Both the position numbers and the translations under genes were made by a program. From Poseidonocella sp. HB161398 (lineage in GTDB: Bacteria; Pseudomonadota; Alphaproteobacteria; Rhodobacterales; Rhodobacteraceae): a DNA stretch of 64,000 nucleotides. A model generated the notes under the pieces. The model saw only the letters and a program-made list of their open reading frames with translations. It had not been told where the DNA came from and did not search any database. The DNA lies in NCBI RefSeq assembly GCF_005870025.1, contig NZ_VATA01000030.1:1-64000 (forward strand). The letters run 5' to 3'. Positions 26,242 through 33,628 of this stretch are shown here, in pieces (the first letter of the stretch is position 1; each line of letters starts with the position of its first letter).

Positions 26242-27432
26242 ATGACGATGACCGAAATTCCCACGGGCACGACCCGTCCGCCCGGCCCCGCCGCCAGCGG
26301 CATCCGCCGCGTTGTCGAGGACGCGATCGCCGCAGAGCGCCTGGTCGGCGCGGTCGTGCTGGTGGCCCGCGACGGCGTGCTGGTCCACCGCCAGGCGGCC
26401 GGCCTCGCCGATCGCGAAACCGCGCGGCCGATGACGCCGGAGACGGTCTTCCGGCTGGCCTCGGCAAGCAAGCCCGTCGTCTCGGCCGCGGCGATGGCGC
26501 TGGTGGCGCAGGGGCGGCTGGATCTCGATGCGGATATCGCGGCCTGGCTGCCGGAGCTCGGCTTCCGGCTGGCGGATGGCCGTCCGGCGCGGATCACGCC
26601 GCGGCATCTGCTCAGCCACATGGCGGGGCTGGGCTACCGCTTCCTCGAGGCCGATGCCGGCGGTCCGCTGGCCCGGGCCGGCGTGTCGGACGGGATGGAT
26701 GCCTCCGGCATCGGCCTGGGCGAGAACCTCCGGCGCCTCGCGAGCGTGCCGCTGAGCTACGAGCCGGGCACGTCCTGGGGCTATTCGCTGGCCACGGACG
26801 TGCTGGGCGGGCTGATCGCGCGGGTCGCGGGCGCGCCGCTGGGGGCGGCGGTGGAGCGGCTGGTCACCTGCCCGCTGGGCATGGCCGATACCGGCTTCGT
26901 CGCGCGGGACCCGCGGCGGGTGGCGACCGCCTATGTCAGCGATGCGCCGCGGCCGCACCGGCTGGCCGAGGGCGAAACCGTCTCCGCCTTCGACGGGGCG
27001 GTGGGGATCGAGTTCAGCCCCGCGCGCATCTTCGACCCGGCGGCCTATCCCTCGGGCGGTGCCGGCATGGCGGGGACGGCCGGCGACCTGCTGCGCCTGC
27101 TGGAGACGCTGCGCCAGGGCGGCGCGCCGCTCCTGCCCGGCGCCCTGGCGGCCGAGATGGGGCGCGACCAGACCGGCGGGCTGGAGCTGCCCGACGCGCC
27201 GGGCACGGGCTTCGGGCTGGGCTTCTCGGTGCTGCGCGATCCCGGCCTGGCCGCCTCGCCGGAATCGGCGGGCACCTGGCGCTGGGGCGGCGCCTACGGG
27301 CATTCCTGGTTCGTGGACCCGGCCCGCGGCCTCAGCGTCGTGGCGCTGACCAACACGCTCTACGAAGGCATGTCCGGGCGTTTCGTCACCGATCTGCGCG
27401 ACGCGGTCTATGCGGCAGAGGCCCTGCGGTGA
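26242..27432 (+). CDS. Beta-lactamase-fold serine hydrolase (class C/EstB-like esterase)
   Basis: This 396-residue protein has the class C beta-lactamase/penicillin-binding fold. The SxxK motif is Ser74-Ala-Ser-Lys77 in RLASASKPVVSAA, and the second motif is Tyr181-Ser-Leu in WGYSLATDVLG. A WGGAYGHSWFVDP stretch near the C-terminus takes the place of the third motif (HxG/KTG). No signal peptide is visible, so it is more likely an intracellular esterase or amidase than a drug-resistance enzyme. The GTG start of the MFS gene overlaps its stop, tying the two functionally. Confidence 0.88.
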   Translation: MTMTEIPTGTTRPPGPAASGIRRVVEDAIAAERLVGAVVLVARDGVLVHRQAAGLADRETARPMTPETVFRLASASKPVVSAAAMALVAQGRLDLDADIAAWLPELGFRLADGRPARITPRHLLSHMAGLGYRFLEADAGGPLARAGVSDGMDASGIGLGENLRRLASVPLSYEPGTSWGYSLATDVLGGLIARVAGAPLGAAVERLVTCPLGMADTGFVARDPRRVATAYVSDAPRPHRLAEGETVSAFDGAVGIEFSPARIFDPAAYPSGGAGMAGTAGDLLRLLETLRQGGAPLLPGALAAEMGRDQTGGLELPDAPGTGFGLGFSVLRDPGLAASPESAGTWRWGGAYGHSWFVDPARGLSVVALTNTLYEGMSGRFVTDLRDAVYAAEALR

Positions 27433-28646
27433 GCGCCGCGGGACCGGGCGGGCGCCTGCCGATGGGCGCACTGCTGGCGCTGGCCGCGGCCGCCTTCGTC
27501 ACCATCCTGACGGAGGCCCTGCCGGCCGGGCTGCTTGCCGGGATGGCGCAGGGGCTCGGCGTCACCGAATCCTGGATCGGCCAGACGGTGACGGTCTACG
27601 CCGCGGGCGCGCTGGCGGCGGCGCTGCCGCTGACGGCCGCCTCGCAGGGGCTGCGGCGGCGTCCCCTGCTGCTTGCGGCACTGGCGGGCTTCGCGCTTGC
27701 GAATGCCGTCACCGCGCTGTCGGCGAGCTTCGCGCTGACCATGGCGGCGCGCTTCCTGGCGGGCATGTCGGCGGGGCTGGTCTGGGCGCTGCTTGCGGGC
27801 TACGCCGCGCGGATGGTGCCGGAGGCGCAGAGGGGCCGCGCGATTGCGGTCGCCATGGCCGGAACGCCGCTGGCGCTGTCGCTCGGCGTGCCGGCGGGTA
27901 CCTTTCTCGGCACGCTCGCAGGGTGGCGCCTGTGCTTCGGGGCGATGAGCCTCCTGGCGCTGGCGATCATGCTGTGGGTGCGTCTCGGCCTGCCGGATTT
28001 CGCCGGGCAGGCAGCGGAGCGGAGGCCGCCGCTGCGGCAGGTCTTCGTCCGGCCCGGCCTGCGTCCCGTGCTGGCCGCGGTGCTGGGCTACGTGCTGGCG
28101 CATAACATCCTCTACACCTATGTCGCGCCGGTCCTGGCGGAGGCGGGCCTGGCCCGGCGGACGGATGCCGTGCTGCTGCTTTTCGGCCTGGCCTCGCTGG
28201 CGGGCATCTGGATCGTAGGCCTGCTGATCGACCGCCATCTGCGCGCGCTCACCCTGGCCAGCATCGCGCTCTTCGGCCTTGCGGCGCTGATCCTCGGGCT
28301 CTGGCACGGGGCCGCCCCGGCGGTCGTCCCGGCCGTTGCCATCTGGGGGCTCGCCTTCGGCGGCGCGGCGACGCTCTTCCAGACGGCGCTGTCGCGGGTG
28401 GCAGGCGAGGCGGCCGATCTCGCGCAGTCGATGCTGGTCACCGCCTGGAACGCGGCGATTGCCGGCGGCGGGATCCTGGGCGGGCTGCTGCTCGACCGGG
28501 CGGGCCCGGCGGCCTTCGCCCCGGCCATCCTGCTGCTCCTCGGGGCAGCGCTGGCGGCGGTGTCGATGGCGGGGCGGTCCGGCTTTCCCCGCTCCGCGGC
28601 GCCCTGCCCCGGCGCCGGCCGCGGCCTGGACGGCGCCGGATCCTAG
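27429..28646 (+). CDS. MFS transporter (DHA1-type efflux)
   Basis: This 405-residue protein has about twelve hydrophobic segments and resembles sugar/drug efflux permeases of the AraJ/YdhP type: an N-terminal FVTILTEALPAGLL, and MAARFLAGMSAGLVWALLAGYAARMV for helices 4-5. It starts with GTG at 27429, overlapping the stop of the hydrolase gene (GTGA). The likely role is export of a small molecule linked to the neighbouring hydrolase; a resistance or detoxification role is possible. Confidence 0.88.
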   Translation: MSAAGPGGRLPMGALLALAAAAFVTILTEALPAGLLAGMAQGLGVTESWIGQTVTVYAAGALAAALPLTAASQGLRRRPLLLAALAGFALANAVTALSASFALTMAARFLAGMSAGLVWALLAGYAARMVPEAQRGRAIAVAMAGTPLALSLGVPAGTFLGTLAGWRLCFGAMSLLALAIMLWVRLGLPDFAGQAAERRPPLRQVFVRPGLRPVLAAVLGYVLAHNILYTYVAPVLAEAGLARRTDAVLLLFGLASLAGIWIVGLLIDRHLRALTLASIALFGLAALILGLWHGAAPAVVPAVAIWGLAFGGAATLFQTALSRVAGEAADLAQSMLVTAWNAAIAGGGILGGLLLDRAGPAAFAPAILLLLGAALAAVSMAGRSGFPRSAAPCPGAGRGLDGAGS

Positions 28647-28663
28647 GCGCGCCGTCCGCCCGT

Positions 28664-28699
28664 CCCGCAGCGCTCCGACCCCTGCCCGGGCGCTGCGGG
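28664..28699. terminator. Hairpin between convergent MFS and LysR genes
   Basis: Perfect 10-bp arms CCCGCAGCGC and GCGCTGCGGG with a 16-base loop fill most of the 58-base gap between the two convergent stops. It is symmetrical and could serve both strands. No T-run is present. Confidence 0.55.
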
Positions 28700-28704
28700 C
28701 GGGA

Positions 28705-29601
28705 TCAGCGCAGCCCGCGGCGCTTGGCGATCTCGACGAAGTCCAGCACGGCGCGCGCGCGATTGCTGCGCTTCCAGGCCAGGACAGTGCGGCTGCGGAA
28801 GCCGGGCGCCACGATGGGGCGGGTCTCGACATTGCGGCCGAGGAAGCCGATCAGCCCTTCGGGATAGATCGTCACGCCAAGCCCGGCGGCCACCAGCCCG
28901 ATCAGCGCCAGCGTGTTCGACGCCTCGAGCCGCGGCGTCAGGTCCAGGCCGATCCGGTTGAACAGATCCTCCAGCCGGTAGCGGTACTCCCCCCATTCCG
29001 TCATGTCGCCGAGGATCATCGGCTCCTGCGCAAGGTCGTGCGGCTCGAGCTGGGGCTTGCGCAGCAGCCGGTGGCCCTTGGGCAGCACCGCGTAGAGCAG
29101 CTCGCTGGCCAGCAGCTCGGTCTCGCATTCGCTGTTCTCGTAGGGGCCGATCATGAAGCCGACATCGATCTCGTCATTGGCCAGGGCCAGCTTCTGCCCC
29201 TGGGTGCGGATGTAGCGCAGCTCGAGCCGGATATCGGGGTGATCCCGTTCGAAGCGCGCCACCGCCTGGGGCATCAGCTCGGTCGAGGCGAAGGACATGT
29301 AGGCGACCCGCACCCGCCCGGTGCGGCCCTCGGCGACGCTGCGCGCATCGCTGACCCCCTGGGCGCAGTCATGCAGCACGTCGCTGGCCCGGCGGTAGAA
29401 GAGCTGGCCGGCCGGGGTCAGCATCACCTCGCGGGTGGTGCGCTCCAGCAGGCGGTAGCCGAGCGTCGCCTCGAGCTTCTGGATGCGGCGGCTGAGCGCC
29501 GACTGGTCGAGCGCCAGCCGCTCGGCGCTGCGGCGGAAGTTCAGCTCCTGCGCCACGGTGACGAAGGAATGCAGCAGCGACAGTTCGGGCAGGTCACGCA
29601 T
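28705..29601 (-). CDS. LysR-family transcriptional regulator
   Basis: This 298-residue LysR protein has the DNA-binding region FRRSAERLALDQSALSRRIQKLEATLGYRLLERTTREV at about residues 20-60 and the effector domain from about residue 90. ATG 29601 gives a normal LysR N-terminus (MRDLPELSLLHSFVTVAQE); ATGs at 29646 and 29667 would add an atypical leader and lack a ribosome-binding site. It is divergent from the carbamoyl-hydrolase/TRAP/hydantoinase operon, making it the likely local regulator. Confidence 0.92.
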   Translation of the reverse strand: MRDLPELSLLHSFVTVAQELNFRRSAERLALDQSALSRRIQKLEATLGYRLLERTTREVMLTPAGQLFYRRASDVLHDCAQGVSDARSVAEGRTGRVRVAYMSFASTELMPQAVARFERDHPDIRLELRYIRTQGQKLALANDEIDVGFMIGPYENSECETELLASELLYAVLPKGHRLLRKPQLEPHDLAQEPMILGDMTEWGEYRYRLEDLFNRIGLDLTPRLEASNTLALIGLVAAGLGVTIYPEGLIGFLGRNVETRPIVAPGFRSRTVLAWKRSNRARAVLDFVEIAKRRGLR

Positions 29602-29625
29602 CGGGCGGCTCGCGTCAGGGGTCCG

Positions 29626-29670
29626 GAATTGATGTTGCTTGTGCATTAGTATTTGCGAAATGGTCAATTC
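29626..29670. promoter_or_regulatory. Inverted-repeat elements in the LysR/carbamoyl-hydrolase divergent promoter
   Basis: GAATTGA (29626-29632) and TCAATTC (29664-29670) form matching arms around an AT-rich core that contains the small palindrome ATTTGCGAAAT (29651-29661). This is the only AT-rich stretch in the 186-base divergent region and is a reasonable LysR binding region. The arms are widely spaced, so the exact site is uncertain. Confidence 0.35.
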
Positions 29671-29787
29671 ATATCAGCGCGCGGGCGTGGAATTCATGTG
29701 TCCTGTCAGGCAGGGCCTGTCCGAGATGATCGGATCCCGTGTCAAGACATCCGTATTTACAGCCATATTCACGAATCCGGAGGATCC

Positions 29788-30510
29788 ATGGCCACCCTCG
29801 ACAACACCGAGCTCGACGCGATGCTGCAGGCTGCGTTCGACGCATCAACCAAGCTCTACCAGGAGCGCGGATTCCAGCGCCGCGTCGGCTTCGGCAAGCG
29901 TCCGGCGCTGGTGAGCGTCGATCTCGCCAATGCCTGGACCCGCCCCGGCAACCCCTTCACCTGCGACCAGGAGAAGATGGACAACGAGATCATCCCGGCG
30001 ATGCAGGCGCTGCTGAAGGCGTTCCGCGCCGCGAAGCTGCCGGTCGTGCATGTCACCACCGCCTACGAGATCACCGACCGCGCCGCCGATTTCACCGATA
30101 TGGGCCTCTGGCACGACAAAATCCCGGTCGACGTGGTGGATCTGGCCGACAGGGAGCTCTGGGCCATCGACAGCCGTATCGCCCCGGTGCCCGGCGAGTA
30201 CACGCTGCTGAAGAAGCGCGCGTCGTCCTTCCACGGCACCGAGCTGGCCGGGATCCTGCGGGCGAACAATGTCGACACCATCCTGGTGACCGGCGTCACC
30301 GCCTGCGCCTGCGTGCGCCAGACCATCTGCGACGGCATTGCCGACGGCTTCCGCCCGATCGCCGTGCGCGAGGCGATCGGCGACCGGGTGCCCGGCGCCA
30401 AGGCGTGGAACCTCTTCGACATCGACGCCAAGTTCGGCGACGTCAAATCGGTCGGCGAATGCGTCTCCTACATCGAGGGGCTGGGCCGGGTGCCCGCCGC
30501 CGCAGAGTAG
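29788..30510 (+). CDS. Cysteine hydrolase, N-carbamoylsarcosine-amidase-like
   Basis: This 240-residue isochorismatase-superfamily amidohydrolase has the triad Asp45 (VSVDLANAW), Lys143 (LLKKRASSF) and Cys175 (TACACVRQT), at nearly the same positions as in N-carbamoylsarcosine amidase (Asp51, Lys144, Cys177 in the Arthrobacter enzyme). That family releases ammonia and carbon dioxide from N-carbamoyl amino acids. The downstream ATP-dependent hydantoinase subunits would generate exactly such N-carbamoyl compounds, which supports the assignment. ATG 29788 has GGAGG 4-5 bases upstream; the frame is open upstream but unsupported. A strong hairpin follows. Confidence 0.88.
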   Translation: MATLDNTELDAMLQAAFDASTKLYQERGFQRRVGFGKRPALVSVDLANAWTRPGNPFTCDQEKMDNEIIPAMQALLKAFRAAKLPVVHVTTAYEITDRAADFTDMGLWHDKIPVDVVDLADRELWAIDSRIAPVPGEYTLLKKRASSFHGTELAGILRANNVDTILVTGVTACACVRQTICDGIADGFRPIAVREAIGDRVPGAKAWNLFDIDAKFGDVKSVGECVSYIEGLGRVPAAAE

Positions 30511-30517
30511 CGCCACC

Positions 30518-30549
30518 GAAGGGCGCCACCGGAAGAAGCGGCGCCCTTC
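30518..30549 (+). terminator. Hairpin between carbamoyl-hydrolase and TRAP binding-protein genes
   Basis: A perfect 10-bp stem (GAAGGGCGCC / GGCGCCCTTC) with a 12-base loop, followed by CTCCTTCAA, lies in the 62-base gap. It probably causes partial termination or serves as an mRNA stabiliser within the operon. Confidence 0.55.
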
Positions 30550-30572
30550 CTCCTTCAACAGGGACTGCATCA

Positions 30573-31643
30573 ATGAACTTCATCTCTCCGGCCCGGACCG
30601 GGCTAATCGCGGCGCTCTGCGCCGGGGCGGCGGCTGCGGCCGCGCAGGATCTGCCGCCGCGCGACTTCAAGGTCGTCGGCACCTGGGGCAACCTCTCCTC
30701 CTGGCAGAATGTCGAGGCGCCCTTCTGGAACGACAGGATCGGCGCGGCGAGTGGCGGCGCGCTGAGCGGCGACGCCATCCCGATCACCGAGGCCGGGCTG
30801 AAAGGCGGCGAGGTCATGCGGCTGCTCGATCTCGGCGTCTTCGAGATCGCCCACGGGCTCGGCTCCTATGTCGCCTCCGAGAACCCGGCCATCGAGGGGG
30901 CGGACCTCTCGAGCATCGCCGCGGATTTCGCCACCATGCATGCCATCGCCGATGCCTACGAGCCGGTCATGGACAGGCTTTTCCGCGAGACCTACGGCGC
31001 GACCATCGTGGCGCTGCATCCCTGGCCGGCCTCGATGATCTACTGCCGCGAAGAGGTGGCCTCGATCGCCGACCTGAAGGGCCGCAAGGTGCGGGTGCAT
31101 TCCGCCACGCTCGGCGATTTCGTCGAAGGCGCAGGCGGCGTGACGGTGACCCTGCCCTTCGCCGAGGTCGTCCCGGCGCTGGAAAAGGGCGTGGCCGACT
31201 GCGCGATCACCGATCCGGTCTCGGCCTACAAGGCCAGCTGGCACGAGGTGATCGGCCATGTCTTCGCCCTGCCGGTGGGCTATTCGATCACCTTCACCGC
31301 GGTCAATGCCGCGCTCTGGGACGGGCTCGACGCCGCCACGCGCGAGGTCATGCAGACCGCCTTCGACGACATGGAGGCCGATGGCTGGCGCATCGCCGAA
31401 GAGCAGCAGGACATGGGCGTCGCCTGCCTGACGGGAACCGGCCCGGCCTGCACGCTGGGCGGCACCCCGGGCAGCGCCGAGCTGCACCTGCCGCAGCAGA
31501 GCGACACCGCCGCGCGCCAGAGGATCCTCGACGAGTTCGTGCTCCGACGCTGGGCCGCGCGATGCGGGGCCGACTGCGCCGCCACCTGGAACGCCACCGC
31601 CGGCGCGGCCGCCGGGCTGACGGCGCCCGGCTCCGAAGGCTGA
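30573..31643 (+). CDS. TRAP transporter solute-binding protein (DctP family)
   Basis: This 356-residue periplasmic receptor belongs to a sodium-driven TRAP importer. It has a Sec signal peptide ending AAAAAAQ and the DctP pattern, with GRKVRVHSATLGDFVEGAGGVTVTLPFAEVVPALEKGVADCAI containing the usual Arg that pairs with a ligand carboxylate. The carboxylate preference of the family suggests an N-carbamoyl acid, oxoproline or similar ligand (inference). Start ATG 30573; open frame upstream belongs to the preceding gene region. The permease genes follow after a hairpin. Confidence 0.9.
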   Translation: MNFISPARTGLIAALCAGAAAAAAQDLPPRDFKVVGTWGNLSSWQNVEAPFWNDRIGAASGGALSGDAIPITEAGLKGGEVMRLLDLGVFEIAHGLGSYVASENPAIEGADLSSIAADFATMHAIADAYEPVMDRLFRETYGATIVALHPWPASMIYCREEVASIADLKGRKVRVHSATLGDFVEGAGGVTVTLPFAEVVPALEKGVADCAITDPVSAYKASWHEVIGHVFALPVGYSITFTAVNAALWDGLDAATREVMQTAFDDMEADGWRIAEEQQDMGVACLTGTGPACTLGGTPGSAELHLPQQSDTAARQRILDEFVLRRWAARCGADCAATWNATAGAAAGLTAPGSEG

Positions 31644-31652
31644 GGCAAACCC

Positions 31653-31675
31653 GCGGGCCGCGCCCTGCGGCCCGC
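31653..31675 (+). terminator. Intra-operon hairpin after the TRAP binding-protein gene
   Basis: A perfect 9-bp stem (GCGGGCCGC / GCGGCCCGC) with a 5-base loop begins 9 bases after the stop and precedes the small permease gene. It probably allows excess binding protein relative to the membrane subunits. Confidence 0.6.
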
Positions 31676-31703
31676 CTTCCGGCAACCGATGAAAGGAACG
31701 CGC

Positions 31704-32315
31704 ATGTACCGGATGCTTTTCTCCGGCCTGCTGCGCCTGTCGCAAGTCGCGGTCTGGATCGGCGGCGCGATGATGCTGCTGGCCGCGCTGATGGTCTCGG
31801 CCGACGTGCTCTCGCGCAAGCTCTTCGGGGTCACGATGGGCGGCTCGGACGAGATCTCGGGCTATCTCTTCGCCATCTCCACTGCCTTCGCCTTCCCCTA
31901 TGCCCTGCTGTGCCGGGCCAATGTGCGGATCGACGTGGCCTATGCCCGCCTGCCTGCCCGGCTGCGGGGGCTGGCGGACATCTTCGCCCTCGCGCTGCTC
32001 GGGGCCTTCGCCGCCGTCGTCACCTGGCGGATCCTCGCGACGGTGCGGATCACCTGGGAGAACGGAGCGCATTCGATCACGCCGCTGCGGGTGCCGCTGA
32101 TCCTGCCTCAGGGGCTGTGGCTGGCCGGATGGGGCCTGTTCTGCGCGGCGCTGGCCGTGGTCCTCTACGGGCTCGCCGCCGCCTGGGCGCGCGGCGAGGA
32201 TGACGAGGTGCAGGCGCTCGGCGGCGCGCTGTCCCTCGAAGAGGAGATCGGCGCAGAGATCCCCGGCACCGATGCCGGCGGTCCCGGCCCGGCACGGGAG
32301 GCGCGGCCATGCTGA
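31704..32315 (+). CDS. TRAP transporter small permease (DctQ family)
   Basis: This 203-residue membrane protein has four hydrophobic segments and the DctQ core (VWIGGAMMLLAALMVSADVLSRK, ISGYLFAISTAFAFPYALL, RIDVAYARLP). It is the small subunit bridging the large TRAP permease. The C-terminus is extended and acidic. ATG 31704 follows AAGGAA with proper spacing; ATG 31689 lies before that site. Its stop overlaps the large permease start. Confidence 0.9.
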   Translation: MYRMLFSGLLRLSQVAVWIGGAMMLLAALMVSADVLSRKLFGVTMGGSDEISGYLFAISTAFAFPYALLCRANVRIDVAYARLPARLRGLADIFALALLGAFAAVVTWRILATVRITWENGAHSITPLRVPLILPQGLWLAGWGLFCAALAVVLYGLAAAWARGEDDEVQALGGALSLEEEIGAEIPGTDAGGPGPAREARPC

Positions 32316-33592
32316 CGACTGCCGCCGGGCTGCTCTTCGGGCTGATCGCCGCAAGCGTGCCGATCGCCGCCGTCATCGGCTGCCTCGCGCTGGCGCTGGG
32401 GCTGATCTACTCGCCCATGCCGCTGCACCTGGCCGCCGGGGACATCTTCTGGAGCAACAGCACCGATTTCGTGCTGATCGCGGTGCCGCTCTTCATCCTG
32501 ATGGGCGAGATCCTGCTGCGCGCGGGCATCGCCGGGCGCATGTACGCGGCGCTGTCGCACTGGATGTCCTGGCTGCCGGGCGGGCTGATGCATTCCAATA
32601 TCGGCGCCTGCACGCTCTTTGCCGCCACCTCCGGATCCTCGATCGCCACGGCGGCGACGGTCGGCACGGTCGCGCTGCCGCAGATCGCGCGCAACGGCTA
32701 CAACCCGCGGCTCTTCATGGGCACGCTGGCGGCGGGCGGCACGCTGGGCATCCTCATCCCGCCCTCGATCAACATGATCGTCTATGCGCTGCTGACCGAC
32801 ACCTCGGTGCCGAAGCTCTATCTCGCGGGCTTCCTGCCCGGGCTGATGCTGGCGGGGCTCTTCATGGCGACGATCGCCGGGGCCTGCATCCTGCGCCCCG
32901 GCTGGGACGGCCGCCGCCAGCGCAGCAGCTGGGCCGAGCGCCTCCGCAGCCTGCCCGACCTGCTGCCGCCCCTGGGGATCTTCCTCGTGGTCGTCGGCTC
33001 GATCTATGCCGGGGTGGCGACGCCGACCGAGGCGGCCTCGCTCGGGGTGGCCGCGGCGCTTGCGCTCGCTGCCTGCACGCGGAGCCTGACGCCCGGCATG
33101 CTGCGGCTCGCGATCGAGGCCACCATGCGGACGACGGCGATGGTCATGCTGATCGTTCTGGCGGCGATGTTCCTCAATTTCGTGCTGGCGGTGGTCGGGC
33201 TGACCGACCTGCTCAGCGCCTTCATCGGCGGGCTCGGCCTCGGCCCGATGCAGACGATGATCGCCATCGTGATCGCGGTGATGCTGCTCGGCTGCGTGAT
33301 GGAGGCGCTGTCGCTGCTGCTGATCGCGACGCCCCTGCTGGCGCCGATCGTGGCGGGGCTCGGCTTCGATCTGGTATGGTTCGGCATCCTGATGATGCTG
33401 ATGCTTGAGACCGCGCTGATCACGCCGCCGATCGGGGTCAATCTCTACGTCATCCAGGGGGTCCGCAAGGGCGGGTCGGTCAATGACGTGATCCTCGGGG
33501 CGCTGCCGTTTCTCGCGGCGCTTCTGGCGATGATCGCGCTGCTGCTGGCGGTGCCGCAGATCGCGCTCTGGCTGCCGGGCACCGCCGGCTGA
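32309..33592 (+). CDS. TRAP transporter large permease (DctM family)
   Basis: This 427-residue membrane protein has about twelve hydrophobic segments and the DctM signatures: AVPLFILMGEILLRAGIAGRMY, ATSGSSIATAATVGTVALPQ and ILIPPSINMIVYALLTDTS. It is the sodium-coupled transport subunit. The start overlaps the DctQ stop by 7 bases. The hydantoinase A gene follows 36 bases later with its own ribosome-binding site. Confidence 0.93.
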   Translation: MLTTAAGLLFGLIAASVPIAAVIGCLALALGLIYSPMPLHLAAGDIFWSNSTDFVLIAVPLFILMGEILLRAGIAGRMYAALSHWMSWLPGGLMHSNIGACTLFAATSGSSIATAATVGTVALPQIARNGYNPRLFMGTLAAGGTLGILIPPSINMIVYALLTDTSVPKLYLAGFLPGLMLAGLFMATIAGACILRPGWDGRRQRSSWAERLRSLPDLLPPLGIFLVVVGSIYAGVATPTEAASLGVAAALALAACTRSLTPGMLRLAIEATMRTTAMVMLIVLAAMFLNFVLAVVGLTDLLSAFIGGLGLGPMQTMIAIVIAVMLLGCVMEALSLLLIATPLLAPIVAGLGFDLVWFGILMMLMLETALITPPIGVNLYVIQGVRKGGSVNDVILGALPFLAALLAMIALLLAVPQIALWLPGTAG

Positions 33593-33628
33593 CGCAGGCA
33601 ACAAGGACAACAGGAAAGGCAAGGAACC

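Noticed and set aside
26242-27432. Calling the gene an AmpC-type antibiotic-resistance beta-lactamase
   Set aside because: No signal peptide, Tyr-Ser-Leu in place of Tyr-Ala/Ser-Asn, and no KTG; an esterase-like hydrolase is more likely.
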